Both the position numbers and the translations under genes were made by a program. Shown in pieces: positions 53,407 through 62,304 of a stretch of DNA of 64,000 bases. The notes beneath the pieces are model-generated. The model was not told where the DNA came from, searched no databases, and saw only the letters and a program-made list of their open reading frames with translations. The stretch is taken from NCBI GenBank assembly GCA_024233835.1, contig JACKPC010000002.1:85001-149000 (forward strand). Direction: 5' to 3'. Position 1 is the first letter of the stretch. Each line of letters begins with the position of its first letter. The stretch comes from Leptospiraceae bacterium (GTDB lineage: Bacteria > Spirochaetota > Leptospiria > Leptospirales > Leptospiraceae).

Positions 53407-54501
53407 ATGAATGAAAATGTAAAGAAATCACAAATATTGATAGTGGATGATACTCCTAAAAACATAGAACTATTAGGAAAAGTTTTATCAGACCAAGGAT
53501 ATAAAATAATTATTGCAGAAAATGGAATACAAGCATTGAAGGTAGTTGATAAAATACTACCGGATTTGATTCTATTGGATATTATGATGCCGGAAATGGA
53601 TGGGTACGAAACCTGTAAACACCTGAAAGAAAAACCGGAAACTTCGGAGATTCCTATCATATTTCTAACGGCTAGAGTGGAAATAAAAGATATTGTGAAA
53701 GGATTCCAAATGGGAGCAGTCGACTATGTAACAAAACCATTTAATATCGCTGAATTGCGACAAAGAGTAAAAACACACTTGGCACTAAAGTTTGCTAAAG
53801 AAGAATTAAAAGAACAGGTAAAACTGCGTGAAGACATTGATAGAATTACTCAACACGATCTAAAAAATCCTTTGAATGCGATCATTAATTTACCTGATTT
53901 TATAAAAATGAAAGGGAAACTAAGTGATGAACAAAAAAAAGATCTTGAACGCATAAAAATATCTGCTTTACAAATGTTGGGAATGATCAATCGATCCTTA
54001 GATTTGGTAAAAATGGAAAGAGGTACATACGAATTATCACCAGATTCATTTGATATAATTAAAGTAATTAATAAAGTAATAGAAGACATGGCTCAATCTA
54101 TAAATTTCAAAAAATTAATTATTAAAATAACTTTAAATGAGAACAACATAAATACTAAAAATTCTTTTTTCGTACTAGGAGAAGAATTGCTTTCTTATTC
54201 CATGTTATCCAACTTATTGAAAAATGCAATAGAAGCATCACCACCAGATTCAACAATAGCAATATTATTAAGCTCTATAGAAAACAATGCAATTATTAAA
54301 ATTTATAATTCTGGGTTTGTGCCATTGGAAATCCGAGATAGATTTTTTGAGAAATATGTGACATATGGAAAGGGGAAGGATGGAAACGGACTGGGAACTT
54401 ACAGTGCAAAGCTAATGGCAGAAATACAAAATGGTAATATAAGTATGAATTCATCAAAAGAGGATGGAACGACTATCACTATATCACTACCTATTCGTTA
54501 A
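53407..54501 (+). CDS. Receiver-histidine kinase protein
   Basis: 364 residues from the ATG at 53407; a TTG at 53359 is less likely. Residues 8-125 form a receiver domain (D14, D15, phospho-acceptor D58 in LLDIMMPEMDG, K110). A HisKA-type dimerisation region has H150 in TQHDLKNPLNA. The HATPase has LLSNLLKNAIEASPPD and GKDGNGLGTYSAKL. No DNA-binding domain and no membrane helix. The order REC-HK makes it a relay component that may take phosphate from the two upstream kinases. It closes the four-gene signalling cluster. Confidence 0.83.
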   Translation: MNENVKKSQILIVDDTPKNIELLGKVLSDQGYKIIIAENGIQALKVVDKILPDLILLDIMMPEMDGYETCKHLKEKPETSEIPIIFLTARVEIKDIVKGFQMGAVDYVTKPFNIAELRQRVKTHLALKFAKEELKEQVKLREDIDRITQHDLKNPLNAIINLPDFIKMKGKLSDEQKKDLERIKISALQMLGMINRSLDLVKMERGTYELSPDSFDIIKVINKVIEDMAQSINFKKLIIKITLNENNINTKNSFFVLGEELLSYSMLSNLLKNAIEASPPDSTIAILLSSIENNAIIKIYNSGFVPLEIRDRFFEKYVTYGKGKDGNGLGTYSAKLMAEIQNGNISMNSSKEDGTTITISLPIR

Positions 54502-54896
54502 TGGGTACCATAGGATGAAAATTAAATATAGCTAAAGAAAACGTAAGCGTATCATGAACCCACCTTCTCATGCTCTCGTAATTGTGCGACACTGGCTTCA
54601 TGAAGACAGCGCAAAACTGGGAAGAACATATCAAGAACTGGCAGCGAGCAGCAAGAGCTGTATGGCCTATTGTAAAGAGCATAGCATAGCTTATCTTATT
54701 CATCCTTTAGATATAACCTGAAGAAGTCTACAAAGCCCGATAGAGCGACTCAAAAAGAAAATCCTTTCGAGGATTTGGGATTTTTAGATTGTCTATTCTA
54801 TAGTCTTAGGGTATTTTTGTCTTTTAGGGGATACTGGCAAAGTCAAAAACAATGCTAAGTAGTTAGAGGGAATGTGAGCTAAAATTGGAATTGAAT
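54502..54896 (+). other. Intergenic region after the signalling cluster
   Basis: No gene can be supported. A 55-codon open frame (54554-54721) lacks a ribosome-binding site and any recognisable motif. A hairpin with a TTCG loop at 54759-54776 is the only structured element I see. Confidence 0.4.
54759..54776 (+). terminator. Hairpin with TTCG tetraloop
   Basis: AAATCCT/AGGATTT form a 7-bp stem closed by TTCG, followed by GGGATTTTTAG. Probably an intrinsic terminator about 260 bases downstream of the receiver-kinase gene. Confidence 0.5.
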
Positions 54897-55289
54897 ATGA
54901 TTAATAATTTTCAAGATAAAACAGACAATGAAATTGCAAAAATGTGGATAGAATATTCATCAGATACAAAAAAAAATAAAGAATTATTTAATTATTGGGA
55001 ATATGTTAATAATTTAATTAATAATGATTCTAATAAATCCTGGCAACTAATTTTAACATTAATAAAGTATAGTAATTCTGATCAGATTTTAGCAAATATC
55101 GCAGCAGGACCATTAGAAGATTTTATTAATAAATATTATAAGGATTTTTATAGTAAAATTGATAATCAATTAAGAATAGATTCAAAATTTAGAAAATGTA
55201 TAACTGGGGTTTGGCTAAATAAAAATTTAAGTAAAGATTTTCGTAATATGATTAATAAATATACAAAAACCCTAAAAGATTCGTTATAA
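54897..55289 (+). CDS. DUF6869-like small protein
   Basis: 130 residues from the ATG at 54897; a TTG at 54885 is in frame. Helical and soluble. SWQLILTLIKYSNSDQILAN followed by IAAGPLEDFINKYYKDF and FRKCITGVWL matches the DUF6869 pattern, in which LAAGPLEDLL is the core. The gene is extremely AT-rich, suggesting recent transfer. The function of the family is unknown. Confidence 0.6.
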   Translation: MINNFQDKTDNEIAKMWIEYSSDTKKNKELFNYWEYVNNLINNDSNKSWQLILTLIKYSNSDQILANIAAGPLEDFINKYYKDFYSKIDNQLRIDSKFRKCITGVWLNKNLSKDFRNMINKYTKTLKDSL

Positions 55290-55297
55290 AATAAAAA

Positions 55298-55326
55298 AAG
55301 CCGGCACTTCATCTATCAGCCGGTTT
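55298..55326. terminator. Hairpin after the DUF6869-like gene
   Basis: AAGCCGGC and GCCGGTTT pair (8 positions, one G-T) around a 13-base loop. A T-run is present only on the minus-strand side, so it would end minus-strand transcripts better than + strand ones. Confidence 0.45.
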
Positions 55327-55426
55327 ATGAAATTAGCTAGATTAGTTAATTTTAAACGTAGGTGAATATAAGAATTTATTTGAAAATAAAAAAAAGATTA
55401 TCTCCAGATGATATGAGAGAAGGAGG

Positions 55427-55489
55427 ATGATGTGGAAACTTCTTATGACGCTCGGGACGTTAGCGGTATTTTACGTGCCTACTGCTTAA
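55427..55489 (+). CDS. Possible 20-codon leader peptide upstream of the esterase gene
   Basis: AAGGAGG (55420-55426), the strongest Shine-Dalgarno in this region, is directly followed by ATGATG and a 20-codon frame ending at TAA (55487-55489). The peptide MMWKLLMTLGTLAVFYVPTA is hydrophobic. It ends 36 bases before the start of an erythromycin-esterase-like gene. Antibiotic-resistance genes are often preceded by such leaders. No homology supports it, and it could also be a stray frame. Confidence 0.35.
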   Translation: MMWKLLMTLGTLAVFYVPTA

Positions 55490-55525
55490 AAATAATATTC
55501 TCTAGTGAAATTTCAGGAAAGAAAT

Positions 55526-56788
55526 ATGAATAAGATAAACCTTGCAGATTGGATCAAGAATCATTTTATCCATTTAAACTCAGTTTCGCAAAATAACAAT
55601 TTTGATGATTTGATACAATTACGAGATATAATTGGAAATGCTAAAGTAATTGCGCTCGGAGAAAATTCACATTTTATAAAGGAATTTTGTGAGCTTAGAC
55701 ATCGTATAATAAGATTTCTTATTGAACAATGTGATTTTAAAGTTCACGCAATGGAATTTGGATTCGCTGAAGGTATAGCACTTAATCATTGGATTCAAGA
55801 CCATAGCGAACCAGAAAGTAAATTAAAAAACTTATTGAATCATTTTCCTTATCCTCTTCAAATTCATGAAACACTTAAATGGATAAAAAAACATAATTTA
55901 TCTTCCAAAGCATCCGTTCATTTTGTCGGAATAGATGTCCCAAGAAACGGAGGTTCTCTCTTTCCGACATTAGATATTCTAAATGAATTTTTTAAATTAG
56001 CTGATCCGGAGGCATCGATTTATCTTTCGGATATTTATCGTATTGCCCAAAATATAGATGGATTCTCTACTGCTCAATCTGCATTTTTTTTAAACCAAAT
56101 TTCTGAAGAAGATAAAAACTTGCTTACTGCTCAAATAAATAGACTTCTTTATAGGCTTGAAGCATTGGCTCCTCGCCATATTTCTCAATACGGCAAAGGT
56201 CAATACAATACAATTCTTCAACATATAAAAAGTCTATGCTATCTTGATTATAACTCTCATGCTATGAATCGCTTGATTTCAGGAAATGGACTTTCGGGAG
56301 ATATGGGTGCCAGAGATAAATTTATGGCAGATTCTGTTCTCAGGCGTTTGAAAGAAACTAATTCTAAAATAGTATTAGTCGCACACAATGCTCATATTCA
56401 AAAACTTCCTATTTCCTATGGTGATTTTTTAAGTTGTCTACCAATGGGACAACGCTTAGCAGATGAATTAGGAGATGACTATATTGCCTTAGGTATAACC
56501 TCCGAGGGAGGCCATACTGCGGCTCTTTATCCGGATGAGAAAGGTAAGTTCGGTTTTCGGATTGAAAATACAAAATTAGATATCCCGAAGGAAGGAAGCA
56601 TTGAAAAATTATTGGCAGATGCTCAAATGCATAACGGAATCCTTGGTTTTAAAAATATCCCCAGAGGATCAAACGATCCGAAACAGATTCGTTTTGATTC
56701 CGATTATATAGAAACTTCTGTTTTTGATGCTTTTGATGGGATAATTCAAATTCCAATTTCCAGTGTGGCAGATGAAATAATTATTTAA
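55526..56788 (+). CDS. Erythromycin esterase family protein
   Basis: 420 residues from the ATG at 55526, which has AGGAAAG upstream; a GTG at 55505 is in frame. Family motifs are clear: VIALGENSHFIKEFCELRH (Glu and His of the active site), VHAMEFGFAEG, HFVGIDVP, GARDKFMADSVLRRL and VLVAHNAHIQK. EreA/EreB hydrolyse the lactone of macrolides. Many chromosomal members have other, unknown substrates, so resistance is not certain. It is AT-rich and stands alone, convergent with a Crp/Fnr regulator. Confidence 0.85.
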   Translation: MNKINLADWIKNHFIHLNSVSQNNNFDDLIQLRDIIGNAKVIALGENSHFIKEFCELRHRIIRFLIEQCDFKVHAMEFGFAEGIALNHWIQDHSEPESKLKNLLNHFPYPLQIHETLKWIKKHNLSSKASVHFVGIDVPRNGGSLFPTLDILNEFFKLADPEASIYLSDIYRIAQNIDGFSTAQSAFFLNQISEEDKNLLTAQINRLLYRLEALAPRHISQYGKGQYNTILQHIKSLCYLDYNSHAMNRLISGNGLSGDMGARDKFMADSVLRRLKETNSKIVLVAHNAHIQKLPISYGDFLSCLPMGQRLADELGDDYIALGITSEGGHTAALYPDEKGKFGFRIENTKLDIPKEGSIEKLLADAQMHNGILGFKNIPRGSNDPKQIRFDSDYIETSVFDAFDGIIQIPISSVADEIII

Positions 56789-56828
56789 TAAGTTTCTTTT
56801 TAAAATAAAGATATAACTGCTTTAGGAG

Positions 56829-57458
56829 CTATTCACAGGGTAATAGCATAAGTTTATAAGTATCATTCATAGAGATTAATCGTTCTTCCTCTTCCATCTT
56901 CCGAAATGTTCTGCTTAATGTTTCCGGGGTAGTGTTCAAGAGCAAAGCAAGTTGTTTTTTTGATATAGAAAGTGGAACAAAGTTCAGTTCTGCTCCGAGA
57001 TCTCTCAAATAACTAATGATCCTTTCTTCTATCGTATCTAAGGAAAGTGAAGAAACACGATCTTTTAAATTAATGATATACTTACTTAGTATGGAAAGTA
57101 GTTGATCCCGAAAATTGGGATAATTTTTTGAAAATGATATATAAGCTTCTTCTGATATATAATACAACTGCCCCGGCTCTAAAGCTTCTAAATACGCCGG
57201 ATAAACATTTTCAGGACAAAAGAGTAAGGGGGCTGCGATAATATTCCCACTGGACATGATATTTATAATAATTTCTTTGCCATTGTCTTTCAGCTTGTAT
57301 ACTTTAAATTTACCACATTTTACTATATAAAAACCAGTGAAAACTTCATCCTGTTGAAATACAATCTGGCTTTTTGTATATTTCTTTATCACTGCAATAT
57401 TTTTTAAGTTAATCGCAGTTATACTATCCAGAAGGGTCCAAAAATTTTCCGGCTTCAT
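56829..57458 (-). CDS. Crp/Fnr-family transcriptional regulator
   Basis: 209 residues. An N-terminal cyclic-nucleotide-binding fold (about 20-130; KSQIVFQQDEVFTGFYIVKCGKFKVYK) and a C-terminal winged helix with LSISKKQLALLLNTTPETLSRTFRKMEEE. The Fnr-type cysteine cluster is absent and the cAMP-contacting residues are not obvious, so the ligand is unknown. The HTH resembles that of FNR/ArcR-like proteins. It is divergent from the OmpA-like gene, which it might regulate. Confidence 0.85.
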   Translation of the reverse strand: MKPENFWTLLDSITAINLKNIAVIKKYTKSQIVFQQDEVFTGFYIVKCGKFKVYKLKDNGKEIIINIMSSGNIIAAPLLFCPENVYPAYLEALEPGQLYYISEEAYISFSKNYPNFRDQLLSILSKYIINLKDRVSSLSLDTIEERIISYLRDLGAELNFVPLSISKKQLALLLNTTPETLSRTFRKMEEEERLISMNDTYKLMLLPCE

Positions 57459-57746
57459 TCTTTATAGTTTTTATATTAGGTATTTTAAAGCAAATACTTT
57501 TGTATACTCCGATGAGCCTCGTTCCGAAAAAAGCCTGTTATTATAAGTTTGTTTTGTTAGACAAACGTATGAAATAAGGACCTGCAAACAGCCCCAAAAC
57601 CTATCTGAAAAAGAAATTTTTCCAACTTCCTTGAATGGTTTTCCATGCTTTTTAAAGTAATTTTAATAAAAATTTGTAAAAAATTACAATTGAATAAATT
57701 TCTAAGAGTATATTTATTGGAGTCTGGTTCATATAAGGAGAATTCG
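57459..57746. other. Divergent intergenic region between crp-like and OmpA-like genes
   Basis: About 290 AT-rich bases. GTTTGTTTTGTTAGACAAAC (57548-57567) contains a GTTTGT/ACAAAC inverted repeat that could be a regulator site. AAGGAG (57735-57740) is the ribosome-binding site of the OmpA-like gene. I see no gene or RNA. Confidence 0.35.
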
Positions 57747-58706
57747 ATGAAACAGCTTTTGCTCATTTTTATTCTATTTATGCAGATTCAATTGTACCCG
57801 GAAGAAATTACTACGTATAGTGTCTTTACTTACGGCAAGGATTTCCAGTTAAGAATTGAAAGCATAAAATCCCAATTAGATTCCCTGATCGAGATTAGAA
57901 GTTTAGAACTGGAAAGTATGAAATCTCAAATCAAAAAACTCGAACTAAAAATTCAAGAAGATAGCAAGCAATATGATAAAGACCGAAAAGATTTTCAAGA
58001 AAAACTCAAGGCTTACAAAGAACAGGAACAAGAAATTATCACGCTAAAAAAGAATTTATTAGAACTGGAACTAAAGTATATCCGAACCGATAAGGACCGT
58101 GAATTATTCAAAACTACTAATGAAAAGCTACAAATAGAGCTTGAGTATTTAAGAAATAGAGAAAAAAAACTTAAAGATTTAGTCCAGAAGTTGTCTGCTT
58201 TTGCAAAAGCACAGAAAAAGAAAAAAGATACAATTTTAACTCAATATAAGGACCTAAAAACAAGCATTTCCTCCGTAGTTCATCCTAATGAAGGAACCGC
58301 ATTCATAGATAAATATGGAGATTATACCAGGCTGGTTATCCGTTTAAGTGGAACGATTTCTTTTGCTTCCGGTTCAACAACTATTAGAAATCAAGTTAAG
58401 CCAATTTTAAATTCCATTTTTAAAATCATAACAAAATACCCCGGATATCACATTTTCATCGAAGGGCATACGGATAATGTCCCTTTCCATACCGCTACGA
58501 TAAAGAACAACTGGGAACTATCCACAAAAAGAGCCTTAGGTGTTTTAGAATATGCAGTCATTGCAAACCCGGCATTAGATCTCAAAAGAATTTCTGCTTC
58601 AGGATACGGAGAATATCATCCGATAGCTACTAATTTCTCCAAAGAGGGAAGAAGAAAAAATCGTAGAGTAGATATTATCGTAATTTACTGGGAATCCAAG
58701 AAATAG
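57747..58706 (+). CDS. OmpA-family protein with long coiled coil
   Basis: 319 residues from the ATG at 57747, chosen for AAGGAG upstream and a signal peptide (about 1-18); the frame is open from 57645. Residues ~25-175 are a charged coiled coil (repeated L/I/K/E heptads). The C-terminal OmpA/MotB peptidoglycan-binding domain follows with FASGSTTIR, IFIEGHTDNVPF, STKRALGVLEY and GRRKNRRVDI. It probably links the outer membrane or periplasm to the cell wall. No MotA-like partner is adjacent, and there is no N-terminal MotB plug pattern. Confidence 0.82.
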   Translation: MKQLLLIFILFMQIQLYPEEITTYSVFTYGKDFQLRIESIKSQLDSLIEIRSLELESMKSQIKKLELKIQEDSKQYDKDRKDFQEKLKAYKEQEQEIITLKKNLLELELKYIRTDKDRELFKTTNEKLQIELEYLRNREKKLKDLVQKLSAFAKAQKKKKDTILTQYKDLKTSISSVVHPNEGTAFIDKYGDYTRLVIRLSGTISFASGSTTIRNQVKPILNSIFKIITKYPGYHIFIEGHTDNVPFHTATIKNNWELSTKRALGVLEYAVIANPALDLKRISASGYGEYHPIATNFSKEGRRKNRRVDIIVIYWESKK

Positions 58707-58753
58707 AATTATTTACTTCTGAGCTGAAAAAACAGGGACTTTTTCTTTATACG

Positions 58754-60022
58754 CTATGGAATCCTAATCCTGGAGTTTTTATTCAACTCACTTTCCGACC
58801 ATCTCTTCAGGGACTGTAAGTCCATTCCCTGAAGGGCTGACAACACCCTATTAATATCATGGTCATAGTTAAACTCCTGTATTGCCTTATATAAAACCGA
58901 ATCTTCCGGCAGAAATTTGGTTTCATCTATTGCATCATAGATTCCGGGTAAATATAAATTGCTCCCCATATCATTCCTTTCACCAATCCGAACCTGTTGA
59001 AAGATCTCCTTGCAGGATGTATAACTATTCGCCCTGACCAATATTTCCAGTATTGCCCAGTAATTAATAACTCTATAATGAAAGGGATGAGATTTCTCCA
59101 GGTTATGTAAGACCATGAAGAGTGTGCCTTCCGGTAAGGTTGCGGGTTCGAGCTTCGGAATGATTTTCACTTCACTTGCCTTCATCAGACCATTCAGATA
59201 TTCCAGTGTTTTCACGGCATCAATAATAGATTCTTCACTCGTTAAAAAAGCGGGTTTAATTAAAATATAGGCAAGATAAGAAATATTCGTTTTTTCCTCC
59301 CTGTTGATCCTGGCAATTGTCTCCAGACCCTGTTCAAAGTCTTTTTTTGTAAAACCTTTGTGAATACAGGTTGTTCGAATAAATTCATCTGCAGTTTCCA
59401 TTCCCGTTGCTATTTCAAGGCTACGCTCCCGACCTAATCTCCTGACAATCCTACGGATAAATTCCTCATTCTTTACTATTCCATCAGGTCTGGATTCAAT
59501 CAGCAATCGTTTTATATAGCTTAGTTTCGCAACTTCATTGATAAGGGCTTCCTTTACGGGATTACTCAAGTCTGTCAAGAATGATCCATCGGATAAAAAT
59601 TCGATTACATCAAAAGCTTGATTCGTTTGTTTTCCGTGTTCGAGTGCAGCCTGTAATTGATTTAATACAGATCGAACCGTTGCCTTTTCTGTTGTTTCAG
59701 TATCCGAATAAAAGCCGCAATTAAAACAGCCACTCTGCAGCGGGTCCGTTTTTCTATAAGCACATTTTTGATCATTTAAACCGAGGATAAGTCTCCAACC
59801 GGATTGTGAATTGGTCCTGCTTACAGCAGTCCAGGCAGGCTCATTCCTATCTTTTGAATCAAGATTCATTTCATCTCGGCTTAGTTCCCGGATGTATTGA
59901 TTCCTATAATTTTGAAATTGAGGAATTACATGGATTAAAAATTCAGCTATCTCCCTTTTTCGTTCTACAGGAAGCCAGGAATCTAAAGAAATTAATTCCT
60001 CAAAAGAATGAATATATTTCAC
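58754..60022 (-). CDS. Radical SAM protein with a CX11CX2C motif
   Basis: 422 residues; the start codon is GTG. Cysteines in KCAYRKTDPLQSGCFNCGFY form CX11CX2C, wider than the canonical CX3CX2C and closer to Elp3-like enzymes. EFLSDGSFL then fits the SAM-binding strand and LLIESRPDGI and EIATGMETA the following strands of the partial barrel. The C-terminal ~130 residues are helical. It starts 38 bases after a chemotaxis-receptor gene and may be co-transcribed with it. No characterised subfamily recognised. Confidence 0.65.
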   Translation of the reverse strand: MKYIHSFEELISLDSWLPVERKREIAEFLIHVIPQFQNYRNQYIRELSRDEMNLDSKDRNEPAWTAVSRTNSQSGWRLILGLNDQKCAYRKTDPLQSGCFNCGFYSDTETTEKATVRSVLNQLQAALEHGKQTNQAFDVIEFLSDGSFLTDLSNPVKEALINEVAKLSYIKRLLIESRPDGIVKNEEFIRRIVRRLGRERSLEIATGMETADEFIRTTCIHKGFTKKDFEQGLETIARINREEKTNISYLAYILIKPAFLTSEESIIDAVKTLEYLNGLMKASEVKIIPKLEPATLPEGTLFMVLHNLEKSHPFHYRVINYWAILEILVRANSYTSCKEIFQQVRIGERNDMGSNLYLPGIYDAIDETKFLPEDSVLYKAIQEFNYDHDINRVLSALQGMDLQSLKRWSESELNKNSRIRIP

Positions 60023-60060
60023 CTATCAATACTCGTTATTTATTCCGGTCAAGCTCTATG

Positions 60061-61743
60061 TTACAACTTGAAAAAACTGACCTGTTCTTTGAGACTATTA
60101 GAAACATCTTCTAATTGCAGGGAATCCTCTGAAAGCGCATCCAATCTGACAAAGTTTTGCTGTGTCACCTTACTGATAGAACTCGCTGTATCCGAAATAG
60201 AAGTCATTACTTTTACATGCTCATCGGTCGAATGGAAAATTTTATTGGATATGTCTTTTACAACTTTAACGGAATTCTCCAGGTTAGAATTTAAACTGAC
60301 ATACTCGTTTATTAACTCGGTAATGTCGTGTGTCTTCGAATTGATGCCTTTTACCTTTTCAAGGATCGCATCAAACATTTGGGTAAGTTCTCTCAAACCC
60401 TCCATTCCTGATTTCACTAAAGCTGAATTTTTTGCTATAATATCTTTAATGGACTTCGTACTTCCGGCGGTTTGATCGGCAAGTCTCGATACCTCGGCAG
60501 CAACCACAGCAAAACCACGTCCATCAGCCCCTGCCCTCGCAGCCTCAATAGAAGCATTTAATGCCAGTAGATTTGTCTGATCGGCAATCGAGTTAATAAT
60601 AGATACAACTTCGGTAATAGTTCCTGTAGTATTATTAATTTCCTGCATACGCGAATTTAAGGTATTCAAAGAGCTCTTGCCCTTATCCAGATCATCTGAT
60701 ATCGCACCTGTTTCCGAAGTAGTTATCTGGGTTTTTTCACCAAGGTTTTTTACTAAAGAGGAAAGCTCTCCGAGACTATTAAGCATCTCTTCAATTTTTT
60801 CTTTCTGTTGCACGGTCATGCCGGTAATACTATTACTGGAAATTGCAATTTCGGAAATATCTTTCGCAATAGCGGTAGAACCATTTGTCTGCTTCTCCAG
60901 ATCATCTCTCATCATAATACAGGCAAGCTTGATGTTCGTAGAAGCATTTTTCACATCGTCAGAAGCATAATCTATCCCGTGTAAAACATTATGGAACTTA
61001 GAAACCAGGCCTGCAATCGCCCGAAATAAATTGGCAAATTCCCCTTCTCCCTTTGTTTCCACTTGCACCGTCAAATCACCCTTTGCAATGCCTCCGGAAT
61101 AATCAGCAGCTTTTACCAGTGGCTTTATCACCCCGCCTGACAACCAGATGATGATAAATGAGGTAGCACTCAGTCCTAAGAGGGAAAGTACTATTGCCCC
61201 TATAAACAATAGCCTTGAATTCGAAATCTGTTTTTCCAGGTTCGCAGTAAGCCTATTTTGTTGTCCTTTAAAGAAATTCATGACGGCCTGGGAATAAATT
61301 TCTTTATTCTTTCGGTATTCTTCACTTTTTAAAACAGCCTGGGATTCTTTTAACTTGCCCTTAGAACCGAGATTAAACATTTTTAACTCTAAATTTATCA
61401 AAGCATCATTGGCGTTCGAAACTCCTTCGAAAATTTTCCTTTCCTTCTCTTTGGAGTTTTTCATGCTGTATTTTAATTCTTTGTCCAGTAAATCTACGTG
61501 CATATCATAATTCTTCCTATAAATATCCTCACCGGAATAGGAAAAGAAGACTGCATTATCTGTCAGCTTTGTATCTTCCAGCAGAATCGACCACGCACTA
61601 TTAAAGAGGGGAATTTCGGCATTTAAAATACTTCCTGAGTTTCGATAGGTCAAATAACTAATGTATATAGTTACAATAGAGAAAAATAAATTCAAAATAG
61701 CCACGAAAAATGCTGCCGGAAGAATAAGGTTTTTAATTTTCAT
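60061..61743 (-). CDS. Methyl-accepting chemotaxis protein
   Basis: 560 residues from the ATG at 61743; a TTG at 61755 is in frame. A membrane helix (about 7-32), a ~145-residue helical periplasmic domain of four-helix-bundle type, a second helix (about 180-205) and HAMP come first. The signalling hairpin follows, with IADQTNLLALNASIEAARAG, DGRGFAVVAAEV and RLADQTAGSTKSI. No C-terminal pentapeptide for CheR docking is present; it ends EQVSFFKL. It should control flagellar rotation through CheA/CheW. Ligand unknown. Confidence 0.9.
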   Translation of the reverse strand: MKIKNLILPAAFFVAILNLFFSIVTIYISYLTYRNSGSILNAEIPLFNSAWSILLEDTKLTDNAVFFSYSGEDIYRKNYDMHVDLLDKELKYSMKNSKEKERKIFEGVSNANDALINLELKMFNLGSKGKLKESQAVLKSEEYRKNKEIYSQAVMNFFKGQQNRLTANLEKQISNSRLLFIGAIVLSLLGLSATSFIIIWLSGGVIKPLVKAADYSGGIAKGDLTVQVETKGEGEFANLFRAIAGLVSKFHNVLHGIDYASDDVKNASTNIKLACIMMRDDLEKQTNGSTAIAKDISEIAISSNSITGMTVQQKEKIEEMLNSLGELSSLVKNLGEKTQITTSETGAISDDLDKGKSSLNTLNSRMQEINNTTGTITEVVSIINSIADQTNLLALNASIEAARAGADGRGFAVVAAEVSRLADQTAGSTKSIKDIIAKNSALVKSGMEGLRELTQMFDAILEKVKGINSKTHDITELINEYVSLNSNLENSVKVVKDISNKIFHSTDEHVKVMTSISDTASSISKVTQQNFVRLDALSEDSLQLEDVSNSLKEQVSFFKL

Positions 61744-61865
61744 ACCTGGAACCAATTCAGTAATAATTATTAATACAGTGCTATCCTCTAAATTACAGGG
61801 ATATATTGCAATAACAAATAAATTTCGAATCTTAAGCAGATAAATGAGATTTTTAAAAGTTCTGC

Positions 61866-62189
61866 TTAATTCCTGGAGACCACTTTGAGCCCGATAAGCC
61901 CGACGATAGTTAAAAAAATGAAAAACAAACGTATAAATTCTTTAGATTCACCAAAAAAAAGGATACCCAGTATAGCTGTCCCCAGAGCTCCAATTCCTGT
62001 CCATACGGCATAAGCTGTTCCGAGAGGAAGAGATTTCAAAGAAAGACCGAGTAGCCCCATGCTAATCAGGGCACAGACGACGGTGAAAACAGCAGGCCAG
62101 AATTTTGTAAATCCATCAGAATATTTCATTCCTATAACCCAGGCAGTTTCAAATAATCCGGCGATCAATATAAGTAACCAGGCTTTCAT
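61866..62189 (-). CDS. sugE: SMR-family transporter, Gdx/SugE type
   Basis: 107 residues, four membrane helices. E14 in LIAGLFETAWVIG is the essential glutamate, and GTAYAVWTGIGALGTAILGI is the SMR signature. KYSDGFTKFWP and LPLGTAYAVWTGIGA fit the SugE/Gdx branch, which exports guanidinium, rather than the EmrE/QacE branch. No guanidine riboswitch is apparent in the ~115 bases upstream. AGGAA precedes the ATG by ten bases. Confidence 0.88.
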   Translation of the reverse strand: MKAWLLILIAGLFETAWVIGMKYSDGFTKFWPAVFTVVCALISMGLLGLSLKSLPLGTAYAVWTGIGALGTAILGILFFGESKEFIRLFFIFLTIVGLIGLKVVSRN

Positions 62190-62304
62190 GAATATAAATT
62201 CCTATTTTTAGCATTTGCCTTCAGTCGGTGGACTAAAAGTGATTAGTGAGTAGTCTCTCATTTTCATGAATTTCAAAGGTCTTTTCATCAGTAATCCTAT
62301 CAAA

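Noticed and set aside
54554..54721. 55-codon open frame after the signalling cluster
   Set aside because: No ribosome-binding site, mixed composition and no recognisable motif.
62190..62304. Guanidine riboswitch upstream of sugE
   Set aside because: No ykkC-like fold and no pair of ACGR-loop hairpins could be found in the short leader.
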